A DNA stretch of 64,000 nt from Vicugna pacos (taxonomy: Eukaryota > Chordata > Mammalia > Artiodactyla > Camelidae), in NCBI RefSeq assembly GCF_048564905.1, contig NC_132989.1, positions 100,542,257 through 100,606,256 of the forward strand. The letters are read 5' to 3'. The translations under genes were made by a program, and so were the position numbers. Below are positions 11,301 through 21,394 of the stretch, in pieces (the first letter of the stretch is position 1; the number at the start of each line of letters is the position of its first letter). The notes below the pieces were generated by a model. That model was not told the DNA's origin and searched no databases. It saw nothing but the letters and a program-made list of their open reading frames with translations.

Positions 11301-14300
11301 TATAAACCCTGAACTATTTTATTCCCTTTTCTTGCTTGACTCTTGTCTAACTGGAATTAATTTCTTCCACTTTCCTCTGCCCTATGATGGTTTGCCCACA
11401 GAAATCTACAGTCAAGTGCATTTTCCTTCTATTTTTACAATTCAACTTAACTTTTAAGAAGGATTTAGGTATGAGCTTCTCTTATGTCAGAATATTCCTC
11501 ATCACATTTCTTACTGAAACTATGCGTACACGTTTAAGGCAAAGGTAACAATAAACAAAAATTTAAAATTTAAATATTTCGTATCATTTACAAAGTATAG
11601 TAAACAGAGTATATTTCCTTTAAAGCCTCCTCTATTGAAATGTGTAAAACTGTCAGGAATAGACATATAAATTTTACTTGGATTGAGCAATCAGTGTCAG
11701 GAGATGATGTCATTTGCATGATGTAAGTATTCACAGCTTTTAAAATCAAAGCTGATAAAATAGAAAAATATCTCTTTTTACTCTACTGAGCATATTGCAT
11801 TTCCACTGGGGGAAGGTAGTTTATGAAACTTCAGAGAAAATTATGTTGGAATTTTCAAAATACTCAACTTGATGTGCTGATGTGTTTCTTCATATAATGT
11901 ACTGGCAGCTGTGAAGTTTCTTTGTCAATCAGAAGCACCAGTGAGAAGCATTTCCATATCACAACAAATTTGTCTTGCTAAAGCACCATCAATGTAAACC
12001 AGACGATTTTATTTCCCACTGTTAAAATATGAAACAACATGTAAACCAACCTAAATTACATTTTTTCTTCATGCAAATTATCTTATTGAAATGTTCTCTC
12101 TGCTCACTCAAGCTCTAGTCCAAACACCAGAAAGACACCTCCATGTTCTGTCTGCAGAGTATAATGTACTTCCTCAAAAAACTTTTTGTGATTGATGGTT
12201 TAGAATATTATGTTTAACATTCTCATTTACATATCATCATTTTCTCCTATACCAGTTGAGGAAATCAACCTACTTTAGGTCTTTCTACTACACTCTCTCC
12301 CATGTATGTTAATTCTGGGAATTAGAATAGAGTTTATTATTTTCAAATAAACCATTGTCATATTCTTTGTATCTAGAAGCAATGATACTGCCATTCTGTT
12401 TTATGAAAGTATTTGTTTCAGGGTTTGGTAAATGAAGCAGAACCACTATGAGTGATAAAAGCGATTTATTATGCTGTTGTGATCTTATATAACTGTGAGA
12501 CTGAGTTAGACCCACTACATAGGTCTGTTATTCTGACAACTGGTACTGGTCCTGTGGTCAGCAGGTCTGGTTATCAGGGAGGAAAAATGAACATGAAAAC
12601 GGGGCAGCCATGCAAACTGGTCCCATCAAAGGTGAGCTGAAATCCAGTGAAATTAACCCATGCCTTTCTTTTATCACTTCTATCCTGTAACCTCAATGTA
12701 AATTGCAGAAGATCTGGTACACTACATCACAGAACTCCATGTGAACCACACCTAGGAGTTGAGAAAGCTAAACAGAGGGATCAGGCAGAAGCTGAAGTCC
12801 AGATGCTGCACTAAGGAGACGGAGAATTTGGAGGAGCTGAGGGCCCTGAAACCACCTGCCACCATCAGTGACCTAGCTGAGGCATGACAATGTGCTTGAG
12901 CTGAAGCAACTCTTGAACTTCTATGATAGTTCTGTGATTTGCTTCCCTTCCTAAATCCTGTGCACACTTCTCTTGTAGCCTAAGAAGCATGTCATTACTG
13001 CTCACTATCCTTTAAAATTTAAATTTCCCCATTTGAGATTGTTTTTATTCATGTCTTACTTGTCCAGATAGAGCTTAATAATATTTTTCAGGAAAATAAA
13101 CATGCAGAGTGAACTTTCTATTTGTTGAACATATGGGGAATTTTTGTTTCTTTTCAACATTCTGAGCTATGGAACGTTTTGTTATTGGCGGTAGTGGTGG
13201 GGTTATTTTTGCTGCTGCCGCTGTGTTATATTGCTACCCTTATTATTGATTTGAGACCTCTAAGAGGTTCATTTATATTTTCCCTGTCATCTTCTTTTTT
13301 ATTCTCCTAAAGATGATTATGCAAGATTATAGCGATCTTTGAAATTCAGCATTTTTAGTGGTATAGTCAGATACTATCTCTTCTCATTAATTTTCACTGT
13401 AATAAATGAGCTATTTTCATTTGGAGATTCCCATCTATTTCACCTCAGGATACTTTTTTTTTTCCCCTTAGTAAATAATTAAAGTGTCCTTTTACTAGTG
13501 TCTACATGTTGTTGTTGTTGAGGTTGTTTAATTTTTAGGAGTCAAGTATTTGTATGTAGAAGTGCTATCCATTTTCTGTCCCACTCAGCTGTTTTTTAAA
13601 AAATTGTAATTTTCATCACTGTTATTACCTATTAAGTTAAGGAGAATATCTTAGGTTTCAAAGGCTCAGCCACCATTTTAATAGCTAGATAGTTTTCCTG
13701 GTTGAGTTTGTACTTTTCTGCTTTGACGATAGTTTAAATTTATCTGTGATTATTTGCATTATTCCATTTTTTCATAAATCTGGTGACACCTTTATATATA
13801 TGTATTTTCCACCCTTTTTACACTTTTCCTGATCCTATAATTCCCTTGCCACACTGGGCTCCAACTTCCTCCGTATATTTTTATTTTTACAATTTCAAAG
13901 TTGCCCAGTTTATAGCCAAGACTTCTGTTCTTTATTCATCAATTGAAGACTAAAATTTAAAACCTATAAACAGTATTTATACTGTTTTGACTTTCTATAT
14001 ATTTATCTATGCTGAGAGAGATAATATGCTAGGATTGCATTTCTTCTTATATGAATCTTGTATGAGGACCCTTGTTCGAATAGAAGTGAATGTTATTTTT
14101 AAGCATTAATGTCACATACTCCATTAACTGCTTGAAAAATACAACTTTTGAAATTTATTTTGACCCTTCTATTATGGATTTCTTTTTATTTCTTTTCTTT
14201 AATTCTCTTTTGAGCTTCAAAATGTCTTTCTTATTTTTACTAGGTTTGTGTTAAGGATTTATGCTCAATATAATTCAAATTTTGAGTATGTTTGCTTTCT

Positions 14301-14729
14301 AGTTTCCAGAAAGGAATCTCCCAGATATCTCCAAGTTTCTTCTTTGAGAATGGGAAAAAGAACTCCTAACAGTCAGTGTACAGAAATCATCCATTTCGTT
14401 TGTTGCTGGTGTGTTGGTTGGCTGTTTTTTCATTTTCTCCATTATCAGCCTCTAAGCAAACTCGTAGCTGTGGCAGTGACTGCAATGGGAACCTGGAGGG
14501 AAGAAAATTTAGAGGGTCTGGAAACTTTTTTGATTTTTGAAGTTGTGGTTGCAAGAGGACTGGGCCAAAACGTGGTATTTTTCTTTTCTCACTGACCTCC
14601 CATCATTTAACCCTGGATGTGGTTTTAGTTGCTGAGGTTCAGGGCAGAGCTAACGAACTAAAGCAGCTCCTCACCTTTATGGTTGAAGAGTGAAAAATGG
14701 AACCATAGGGAACCAAAAATTACTGCAGA
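8331..14729. other. 6.4 kb with no confidently assigned repeat or gene
   Basis: I see no transposon signature, RNA gene or coding exon I can defend across this interval. Contents noted: a possible small exon-like block at 9175-9365 (acceptor-like ttttttcatag, donor-like agaggtaaaa); a segment at 12500-12960 with more balanced base composition but no family match; a TTG trinucleotide tract near 13510; and pyrimidine-rich runs around 14160-14220. An open frame of 115 codons at 14248-14595 has no recognisable domain. Old unrecognised repeats are likely. Confidence 0.4.
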
Positions 14730-15269
14730 GATCAAAGAAAGGAAAGAGCTCAAGAAAACAACCTCACAAAATTTTTATGAATCCCTCAGCTCACCACTGA
14801 TTTGAAGAAAGGTCTCAAATCAAAAATAAAATCTCTCTTTAAAAAAGTCAAAGAAATATGATCAAAATGAATCAAAGAATGCAAAATAAAGGGCATGATA
14901 AATATGTACTAAATCAATAAAATTGAAAACAGAATTAGGATAAAACAAAATAATAATAATAATGTTTATTTGATGAGGTCAATGGAACTGATAAATATTT
15001 AGCAAGGCTGACACAGCAACAACAAAGAAATAGAAAACATATATTACCAGTATCAGGAATAAAAGATGGGATATAAGTAAAGATGCAACAGACACCAAGA
15101 GAATGAGGGAGTAGTATAACAAAACCTACAGATAATTTTGGAAGCATAGATGAAATAGAATTGAAATGAATTTCAATATCTTGAAATCTACAAAATACGA
15201 AAACTTACTTAAGATGAAATAGCTAATCTCTATAGTCCTGTAACTATTAAGAAACTGAAATTAAAAACA

Positions 15270-15309
<40 letters not shown>

Positions 15310-17045
15310 CCCAGCTTCAGGCCCAGATGTTTTTACTGTCATATTCTATCAAACATTTAAAGAAGAAATAACACTAATTCTACAAAATCCCTTCTGGAAA
15401 ATAGAGTACTAGAGAACATTTTGTAATTCATTTAATGAGGCCATCATTATCCTCATACCAACATCAGGAAAATACAATACAAAAAAGAAAATAGTAGATT
15501 AATATTCCTCATGTACATACATGCAAAATTCCTCAAAACAAATCAGCAAATATAATCAAGCAATATGTAAAAATGAATACATCACAGCCAAGTGTGTTGT
15601 ATTCCAGGAATGTTAAGTCTGGTTCAATGATAGAAAATCAGTCAGTTTAGTTCACCATACCATGAATCTCAAGAAAAAAAAAAAGATATATCAATTGACA
15701 TAGAAAAGGCATTTTGCAAAAACACAACATCATTCATAATGAAAACTCTCACTAAACAAGGAATAGAAAGGAATACACTTGACTATAAAAGGAATCTATA
15801 AAAAGCTTGCATCTAACATGCTGAATGATGATGACTGAAGGGTTCTATGCAAGATCAAATAAAAAAGGCAATGATAGCTACACCTACCACTCCTACACTT
15901 GTACACTCCTACACTTCTAGTCAATATTGCACTTGAAGGAAGAATAGAAGAAAGGAAGGGGAAGAAAGGGTTATATGCATATAATAAACTGGGTAAGTCA
16001 TCTAGAAATAAATAAAACAACTAGTACCACTTCCAATTTGAGTCTTTAGGAGAATGCAAGTTTGACTTGGAATTCAAAAGTGAATTACTAAAAAATTTAC
16101 TGTATTATTGAATTAAAGGGACATATCATGTACTTATTATAATAGACACAGAAAAATATGACTTTTTAGAAATCCCAATACCCTTTACAGGAAATTAAAA
16201 ATAACAAATTAAGAATAATAACTAACTTTTGTAAACTGATAAAGCTATGTACAATAAATCTATATTAATGCATAGATAGCATTCCTCTAGGTACTGAGAA
16301 CAAAAAAGGATATTCTATACTACCAATTTTATTCAACATTGTACTGGATGTCAAAGTTAGGACACTAATGTGTAGGACAAGAAGTATGCCAATTGGAAAA
16401 TAAGAGAAAAAACATTATTTTACTCAAATTATGTGACTGTGTTAACAAGAAAATCCAAATGAATATTTTGTATAAAATTACTGCATTTGGTGAGAGTTCA
16501 CTATATTGTTGGATATCAATTCAGTACTAAAATAAAATGCAAATTACCATATGATCCAGTAATTTCACTTCTGGATATATACCCCAAAACATGGAAAGCA
16601 GAGTCTCAGAAAGTTACTTCTAAACCCATATTCATAGCAGCATTATTCACAGTAGACAATGGAATATTATTCAGCCTTAAAAACAGAAGGCATCCTAACA
16701 TATGCTAACAACATGGATGAACATTGAGAACATTATGCTAAGTGAAAACAAAGTCAGTTACAGAAAGACAAATACTGTATGATTCCACTTATATGAGAAT
16801 AGTCCTAGAATACTTAGAATAGTCAAATTCATAGAGATGGAAAGAAAAAATAGTGATTGTCAGACACTTGAAATGGGGAGATGAAGAGCTGTTGCTTCAA
16901 GAATATACAGTTGCAGTTTTGTAAGGTGAAAAGAGTTCTGGAGATTGGTTTTACAACAATATGAACATAGTTAACACTACTAAACTTAAATATGGTTAAG
17001 ATAGTGAATAATTTTTTATGTCTATTTAACCACAATTTTAAAAAT
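14730..17045 (+). mobile_element. Old L1 fossil, ORF2 and 3' UTR
   Basis: A plus-oriented L1 relic. Landmarks in order: a linker region near 14730-14830 (gatcaaagaaaggaaagagc), the RT-proximal text around 15330-15700 (ttaagtctggttcaa, then atatatcaattgacatagaa, equivalent to the I-D-A catalytic region), the 'ttcaacattgtactgg' block near 16333, and the C-terminal ORF2 text at 16540-16720 (ccatatgatccagtaatttc, then atattcatagcagcattatt). The 3' UTR ends with the A-rich text near 17030-17045. Many frameshifts and stops are present; the longest open piece is 73 codons (16487-16708). The (CA)n at 15273-15307 expanded inside it. Confidence 0.85.
15273..15307. repeat. (CA)n microsatellite inside L1 fossil
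   Basis: A pure CA run of about 17 units embedded in the ORF2 relic, so it arose after the L1 inserted. Confidence 0.95.
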
Positions 17046-17318
17046 TAAGTGGATTTATATGTATCATTTTTAGTGTCATTTTTCCCTTTTCTTTGCCTTA
17101 TAAAATCCATTGTCAACTATGCTAACTTTTCCCTACTGATTTTCTCTAGGTAGTACATCTTCTTTCTAACTATCCATACTCTTAATATCCATAGCAATTT
17201 ATTAAAGCCACATCTATTAAGTGCTTAAAGAATCTAGGCACTAGTGTATGAACTAAGGAAACAGTAGACAACAGACAAACAATGCCTTACCTTGAGAGAC
17301 AAAGAACATTAAAAAGTG

Positions 17319-17321
<3 letters not shown>

Positions 17322-17352
<31 letters not shown>
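17322..17352. repeat. (CA)n microsatellite at L1 insertion edge
   Basis: A pure CA run of about 15 units immediately beside the left boundary of the twin-primed L1. It adjoins, and probably expanded within, the left target-site duplication (aaaagtgtataca at 17312-17324). Confidence 0.95.
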
Positions 17353-17354
<2 letters not shown>

Positions 17355-18756
17355 TCTATTGGCCATTTGTATGTCTTCATTGGAGCATTGCTTGTTTAGG
17401 TCTTCTGCCAATTTTTGGATTGGGTTGCTTGTTTTTTATTATTACATTATCTGGGCTGTTTATACATCCTGGATATTAAGCCCTTGTCAGTCTCATCTTC
17501 TGCAAATATTTTCTCTCACTCCATAGGTTGTCGTTTTGTTTTGCTTATGGTTTCCTTTGCTGTGCAAAAGCTTATAAGTTTAATTAGGTCCCATTTGTTT
17601 ATTTTTGCTTTTATGTCTTTTACCTGGGTAGACTGACATAGGAGAACATTGCTACAATTTATGTCAGATAATGTTTTGCCTGTATTTTATTCTAAGAGAT
17701 TTATAGTGTCTTGTCTTATGTTTAAGTCTTTAAGCCATTGTGAGTTTATTTTTATGTATGGTGTGCGGTAGTATTCTAACTTCATTGACCTACATTCAGC
17801 TGTCCAGTCTTCCCATCACCATTTGCTGACGAGCCTGCCTTTACTACCTTGCATATTCTTGCCTCTTTTGTCAAAGATTCATTGACCAAAAACCTGTGAG
17901 CTTATTTCTGGGCTTTCTATTCTGTTCCATTGATCCATATGTCTGTTTTTGTACTAATACCATGCTCTTTTGATGACTGTAGCTCTGTAGTATTGTCTGA
18001 AGTCTAGGAGGGTTATTCCTCCAGCTTCATTCTTTTTCTTCAGTATTGCTTTGAACCCTCCTACACTGTAGGTGGGAATGTAATTTGGTGCAGCCGTTAT
18101 GGAATACAGTATACAGATTCCTCAAGAAACTAAAAATAGACTTACCATATGATCCAGCAATCCCACTCCTGGGCATATATCCAGAGGGAACTTTAATTCA
18201 AAAAGACACATGCACCCCAATATTCACAGCAGCACTATTTACAATAGCTAAGACCTGGAAACAACTTAAATGCCCATCAACAGATGACTGGATAAAGAAA
18301 TTGCGGTATACTTATACAATGGAATGCTACTCGACCATAAAAAATAATAAAATAATGCCATTTGCAGCAACATGGATGGACCTGAAGATCATCATTATAA
18401 GTGAAGTAAGCCAGAAAGAGAAAGAAAAATATCATATAGCATTTATACGTGGAATTTAAAAAACAAAAACAGACTCACAGACATAAAAAACAAACTTACA
18501 GTTACCAGAGCAGGGTGAAGGCAGTGGGAAGGGATAAATTGGGAGTTTGAGATTTGCAGATACTATCTACTATATATAAAGTAGATAAATAACAAATTTA
18601 CATGGCATAGCACAGGGAACTATATTCGATATCTTATAGTAATCTATAATGAAAAAGAATATGAAAACGAATATATGTATGCATATATATGACTGAACTA
18701 TTATGCTGTACACCAGAAACTGACAAAACATTGTAAACTGACTGTATTTCAACTTA
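17351..18756 (+). mobile_element. 5'-inverted (twin-primed) L1 insertion, camelid-type L1
   Basis: Two parts in opposite orientation share one L1 family. From 17351 to about 18053 the ORF2 text is reversed, running from 'ggccaatagacac' on the minus strand back to 'caaagcaatactgaagaaaa'. From about 18053 to 18756 it runs forward through the ORF2 C-terminus into the 3' UTR and ends in an A-rich tail. Comparison with the L1 at 52-54 kb shows about 130 bp of the element missing between the two parts. Flanks aaaaagtgtataca (17311) and aaaaaagtatatata (18756) are candidate target-site duplications. This is the standard outcome of twin priming during target-primed reverse transcription. Confidence 0.85.
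18085..18459 (+). pseudogene. L1 ORF2p C-terminal fragment
   Basis: A 124-codon open frame equal to the last part of L1 ORF2p, starting at the conserved [15 protein letters not shown] and running through [49 protein letters not shown] and ending at HIAFIRGI with the element's natural stop. The methionine start is incidental, since this lies downstream of the RT and Cys-rich motifs. It cannot encode an active protein because the rest of ORF2 is inverted upstream or absent. The same segment is present on the minus strand at 52781-53155. Confidence 0.9.
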
Positions 18757-19089
18757 AAAAAGTATATATATAATTATATACTTTAAATTATTAGATATCT
18801 ATATTAGATAACTTTAAATTGTGATAAATACAATTTAAATAAATGAATAGAAGGTAATAAATGTGGGATGCACAGAGAAAACTTTGCCTGATTTTAGGCA
18901 TAAATATGGACGGCAAATAGAAGCCTGCTTTGTGAATAGCTGGGGAAAGCTTTCATGGGACATGGAAGAAAGAATATTAAAAATCCAAGAAATTGGAACA
19001 TGTTCAGGGATTTCAGTGACCATAATAAGACTAACATGAGTGGAATATGGGGAAATGAGGATTAGGAGATTCAGTGGTAGGGACAAGAG
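18757..19089. other. Unassigned sequence after L1 tail
   Basis: An A/T-rich tract (18757-18840) followed by sequence that may be the outer, more decayed part of the neighbouring L2 fossil. No gene seen. Confidence 0.4.
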
Positions 19090-19290
19090 AGGCCAGTTAT
19101 GCAAAGACTTTGTAAACCTTGATAAACATTTTAGATTTCTTTTTTTAGCTAACAATAGAAGACATTGGAAAGTATAACCAAGGAAATGATATAATATTTG
19201 ACATAATATATGTATCTTTTCAGACAGCCAATAGATTGAATGGTTTTACAGTAATATTGGAGATAATTGAAGAAACCAAAGTCCTGTAGT
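19090..19290 (-). mobile_element. L2 LINE fragment (ORF2 3' region)
   Basis: The minus-strand consensus of L2 near its 3' end reads 'gccttgtaggccat...ggattttattct...aatgggaagccattgg...gacatgatctga'. This order is visible here as ctttgtaaaccttgataaac, attttagatttct, aatagaagacattgg and aatgatataatatttgacat. Decay is heavy, as usual for this family, which died before the eutherian radiation. Confidence 0.55.
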
Positions 19291-20529
19291 GGATGAATGA
19301 GGACAGAATTCATCTCCCATAGGATGAGTTCAGATGAGAGCAGAGCTGTTTCTTCCAATGTGTCAGGAGGAAACAGAAGTAGAAAAAGATTTACTAGAAA
19401 GCTAATTAAGCTTCAAGACCACTCTTGCCTTAATCTATGAGGGGTATTGATAATGTATTCATGTGGGTATGTGTTTTTGGTAAATTTTGTAAAATGACCT
19501 ATTTTATCTGCAGTTAACTAACATCACGGCTGCTTTCTGCTGGTGCTTTCCCTAGAGTCACAATTGGCTGGTGTCAAATGGTGTTGCAATGGTAACGGTT
19601 AATCTATATAAGGGAAAGATGCTGAAAGGACACACTTAGTTTGGCTTTAGTGTTATTCTGGCTTCCAGGAATACTTGCACCTACTGTACTGATCTTCCTG
19701 TTACAAAAATGATTTTACTCAACTAATGCATTGTAGAGTAATGGAAATCATTTGTAACTTTGGCATTTATTCTAAACACGGGGTGTGCTAGGAAGACATA
19801 CTTAATTGATCTGGAAAAAATAGAAGAAACATTTAATGTTGTGCCATTGGAAGGATAAAAGCTTAAGTGTGTATACCAGAAAGAGTAACTGGACATAGTA
19901 GGCAAGAGTGAAATAGAACTGAATTATCAGCATTAGATCTTTATAAATTTAATTTGAATACAAAATTAGGATTTCCCCTATCAGAACAAAGTAAGAAGGT
20001 GCAGAGGGTAGAAATTAACTAAATTAGATAAACACTTTAAAACATTATTTAAATAATTGTATTATTCAACTATTATAGGACAGTCCCTGCTGCATCACCC
20101 TTTCTTTAAAGATAAATCTATGAAAAAAATAGCTACAGGTAAGTTCTTACCTCTGGATTCCCTTAAAATGTAGTGCTATGTAGGCACATAATTGATCCTT
20201 CTAAAATTCCCCCTAAACTCACCAATCATAGTTATGCAGTATAGCATCGTAAACTACCAAGAGGTAATGTGTCCTTTCTCTGCTTCCAATAAATTATTAT
20301 CTTTTGACTTTTCCAGTAATTCTCAGGGCAGTAAAAGTGAAAGAAAAAAGTAACCAGTAGCGATTGATCACTATATGTGAAATCTCATGGAGCTATATGA
20401 TTTTTTTCTTTTAATGATAGATTACTATCTGTAGCCCACAAATTAGAGCAAGTGCCATTTATAAGTTTCCTAAAAGGCAGTGATGACAGAATTATTTTTG
20501 TTTTTTGGAAAGAGAAGTGGTTCTACACT
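19291..20529. other. Unassigned stretch containing a promoter-like cluster
   Basis: No repeat family is recognised. The notable content is the cluster at 19563-19614 described separately. A minus-strand open frame at 19723-19905 has no recognisable features. Confidence 0.45.
19563..19614 (+). promoter_or_regulatory. Promoter-like cluster: inverted CCAAT, X-box-like palindrome, TATA box
   Basis: Three elements lie in promoter order within about 50 bp. ATTGG (reverse CCAAT) is at 19563-19567. gttgcaatggtaac at 19583-19596 differs at one base from the RFX X-box palindrome GTTGCCATGGTAAC. ctatataaggg, a TATA box, is at 19604-19614. Transcription would be expected to start around 19635. No open frame or recognised exon follows, so the product would be non-coding or the cluster may be a decayed LTR or retrogene promoter. 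The motifs are seen directly; function is inferred. Confidence 0.35.
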
Positions 20530-20539
20530 TTCATAAAGC

Positions 20540-20695
20540 AGAGATATGGAGTGGGAAGAGAACACCGTCCAGATTCATGAGCTCATATTTTCAGTTACTA
20601 AGTAGTTATACCACTTTAGGTGAAATAAATCATCTTTCTGAAACTTAGTCTACCAATCTGTGTAATAATAAAGTTATACTTATGCCCTCTAAGTC
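20540..20695 (+). mobile_element. MIR SINE
   Basis: The MIR order is readable: gagtgggaagagaacacc, gttactaagtagttatacca, then a degenerate 'cttaacctctctgagcctcagtttcctcatctgtaaaatg' block (tcatctttctgaaacttagt, then ctaccaatctgtgtaataat). A tRNA-derived, Mesozoic SINE with no function implied. Confidence 0.7.
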
Positions 20696-21394
20696 TGTAG
20701 ACAGCACAAAATTATACCTTATAATTTTGCTCTGTTGGAAACAAGTACAAAGAGTTAGTCATCACATCTTGTAGGATTTCCATAAACTAAATAGATGTTA
20801 TTTTTTGTAGATCTACGTTGGCAATACTTAGTAAGATTGGATATAGTACTATATGTTCAATTTTTGAACACTTAAATAAATAACTCAATAAAAAATAATA
20901 CTGTACTCATTTCTCAGAAACTAAGATACCTTCATAGAAATGTTTTATATATTCATTGGGGGTCTTCACCCTAAGGGCATAGAAGATTCTGTTGAATTAC
21001 ATATACTCTTCACAGAGTACTGAAGAGGAAAATGAGAGTCAACAGAAGAAGACAGGAACCATTTTCCAGGTAAGTCATCTTCTGACACTCCATCTGCTCC
21101 AGAACTGACAGATTACCAGCAATTCTGGATACAACAATAAAAACGTGAAAATCTAGACTTATGCAATGTTTGAAAATCAATGAATGCCCTTCACTCAAGG
21201 AAAATGTTTCAATATACTTTTAAATTCTATGAAAGCTTCACAACGACTTCTAGAATGACATAAAGATCTCTATACACACACTTTCAAGTTAAACAACTAT
21301 AACTGGTGAAAATTATAAATTATCACAATATTTAAGTTTCTGGAAATTGTCCTAAGGGAACAGAATAAATAAAGAAACATTTATTCAGGTATAT
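20696..21394. other. Unassigned sequence
   Basis: Nothing recognised. A minus-strand 62-codon frame at 21010-21198 has a hydrophobic end but no other support. Confidence 0.5.

Noticed and set aside
14248-14595. 115-codon plus-strand open frame
   Set aside because: No recognisable domain or start context; just upstream of an L1 relic; likely chance.
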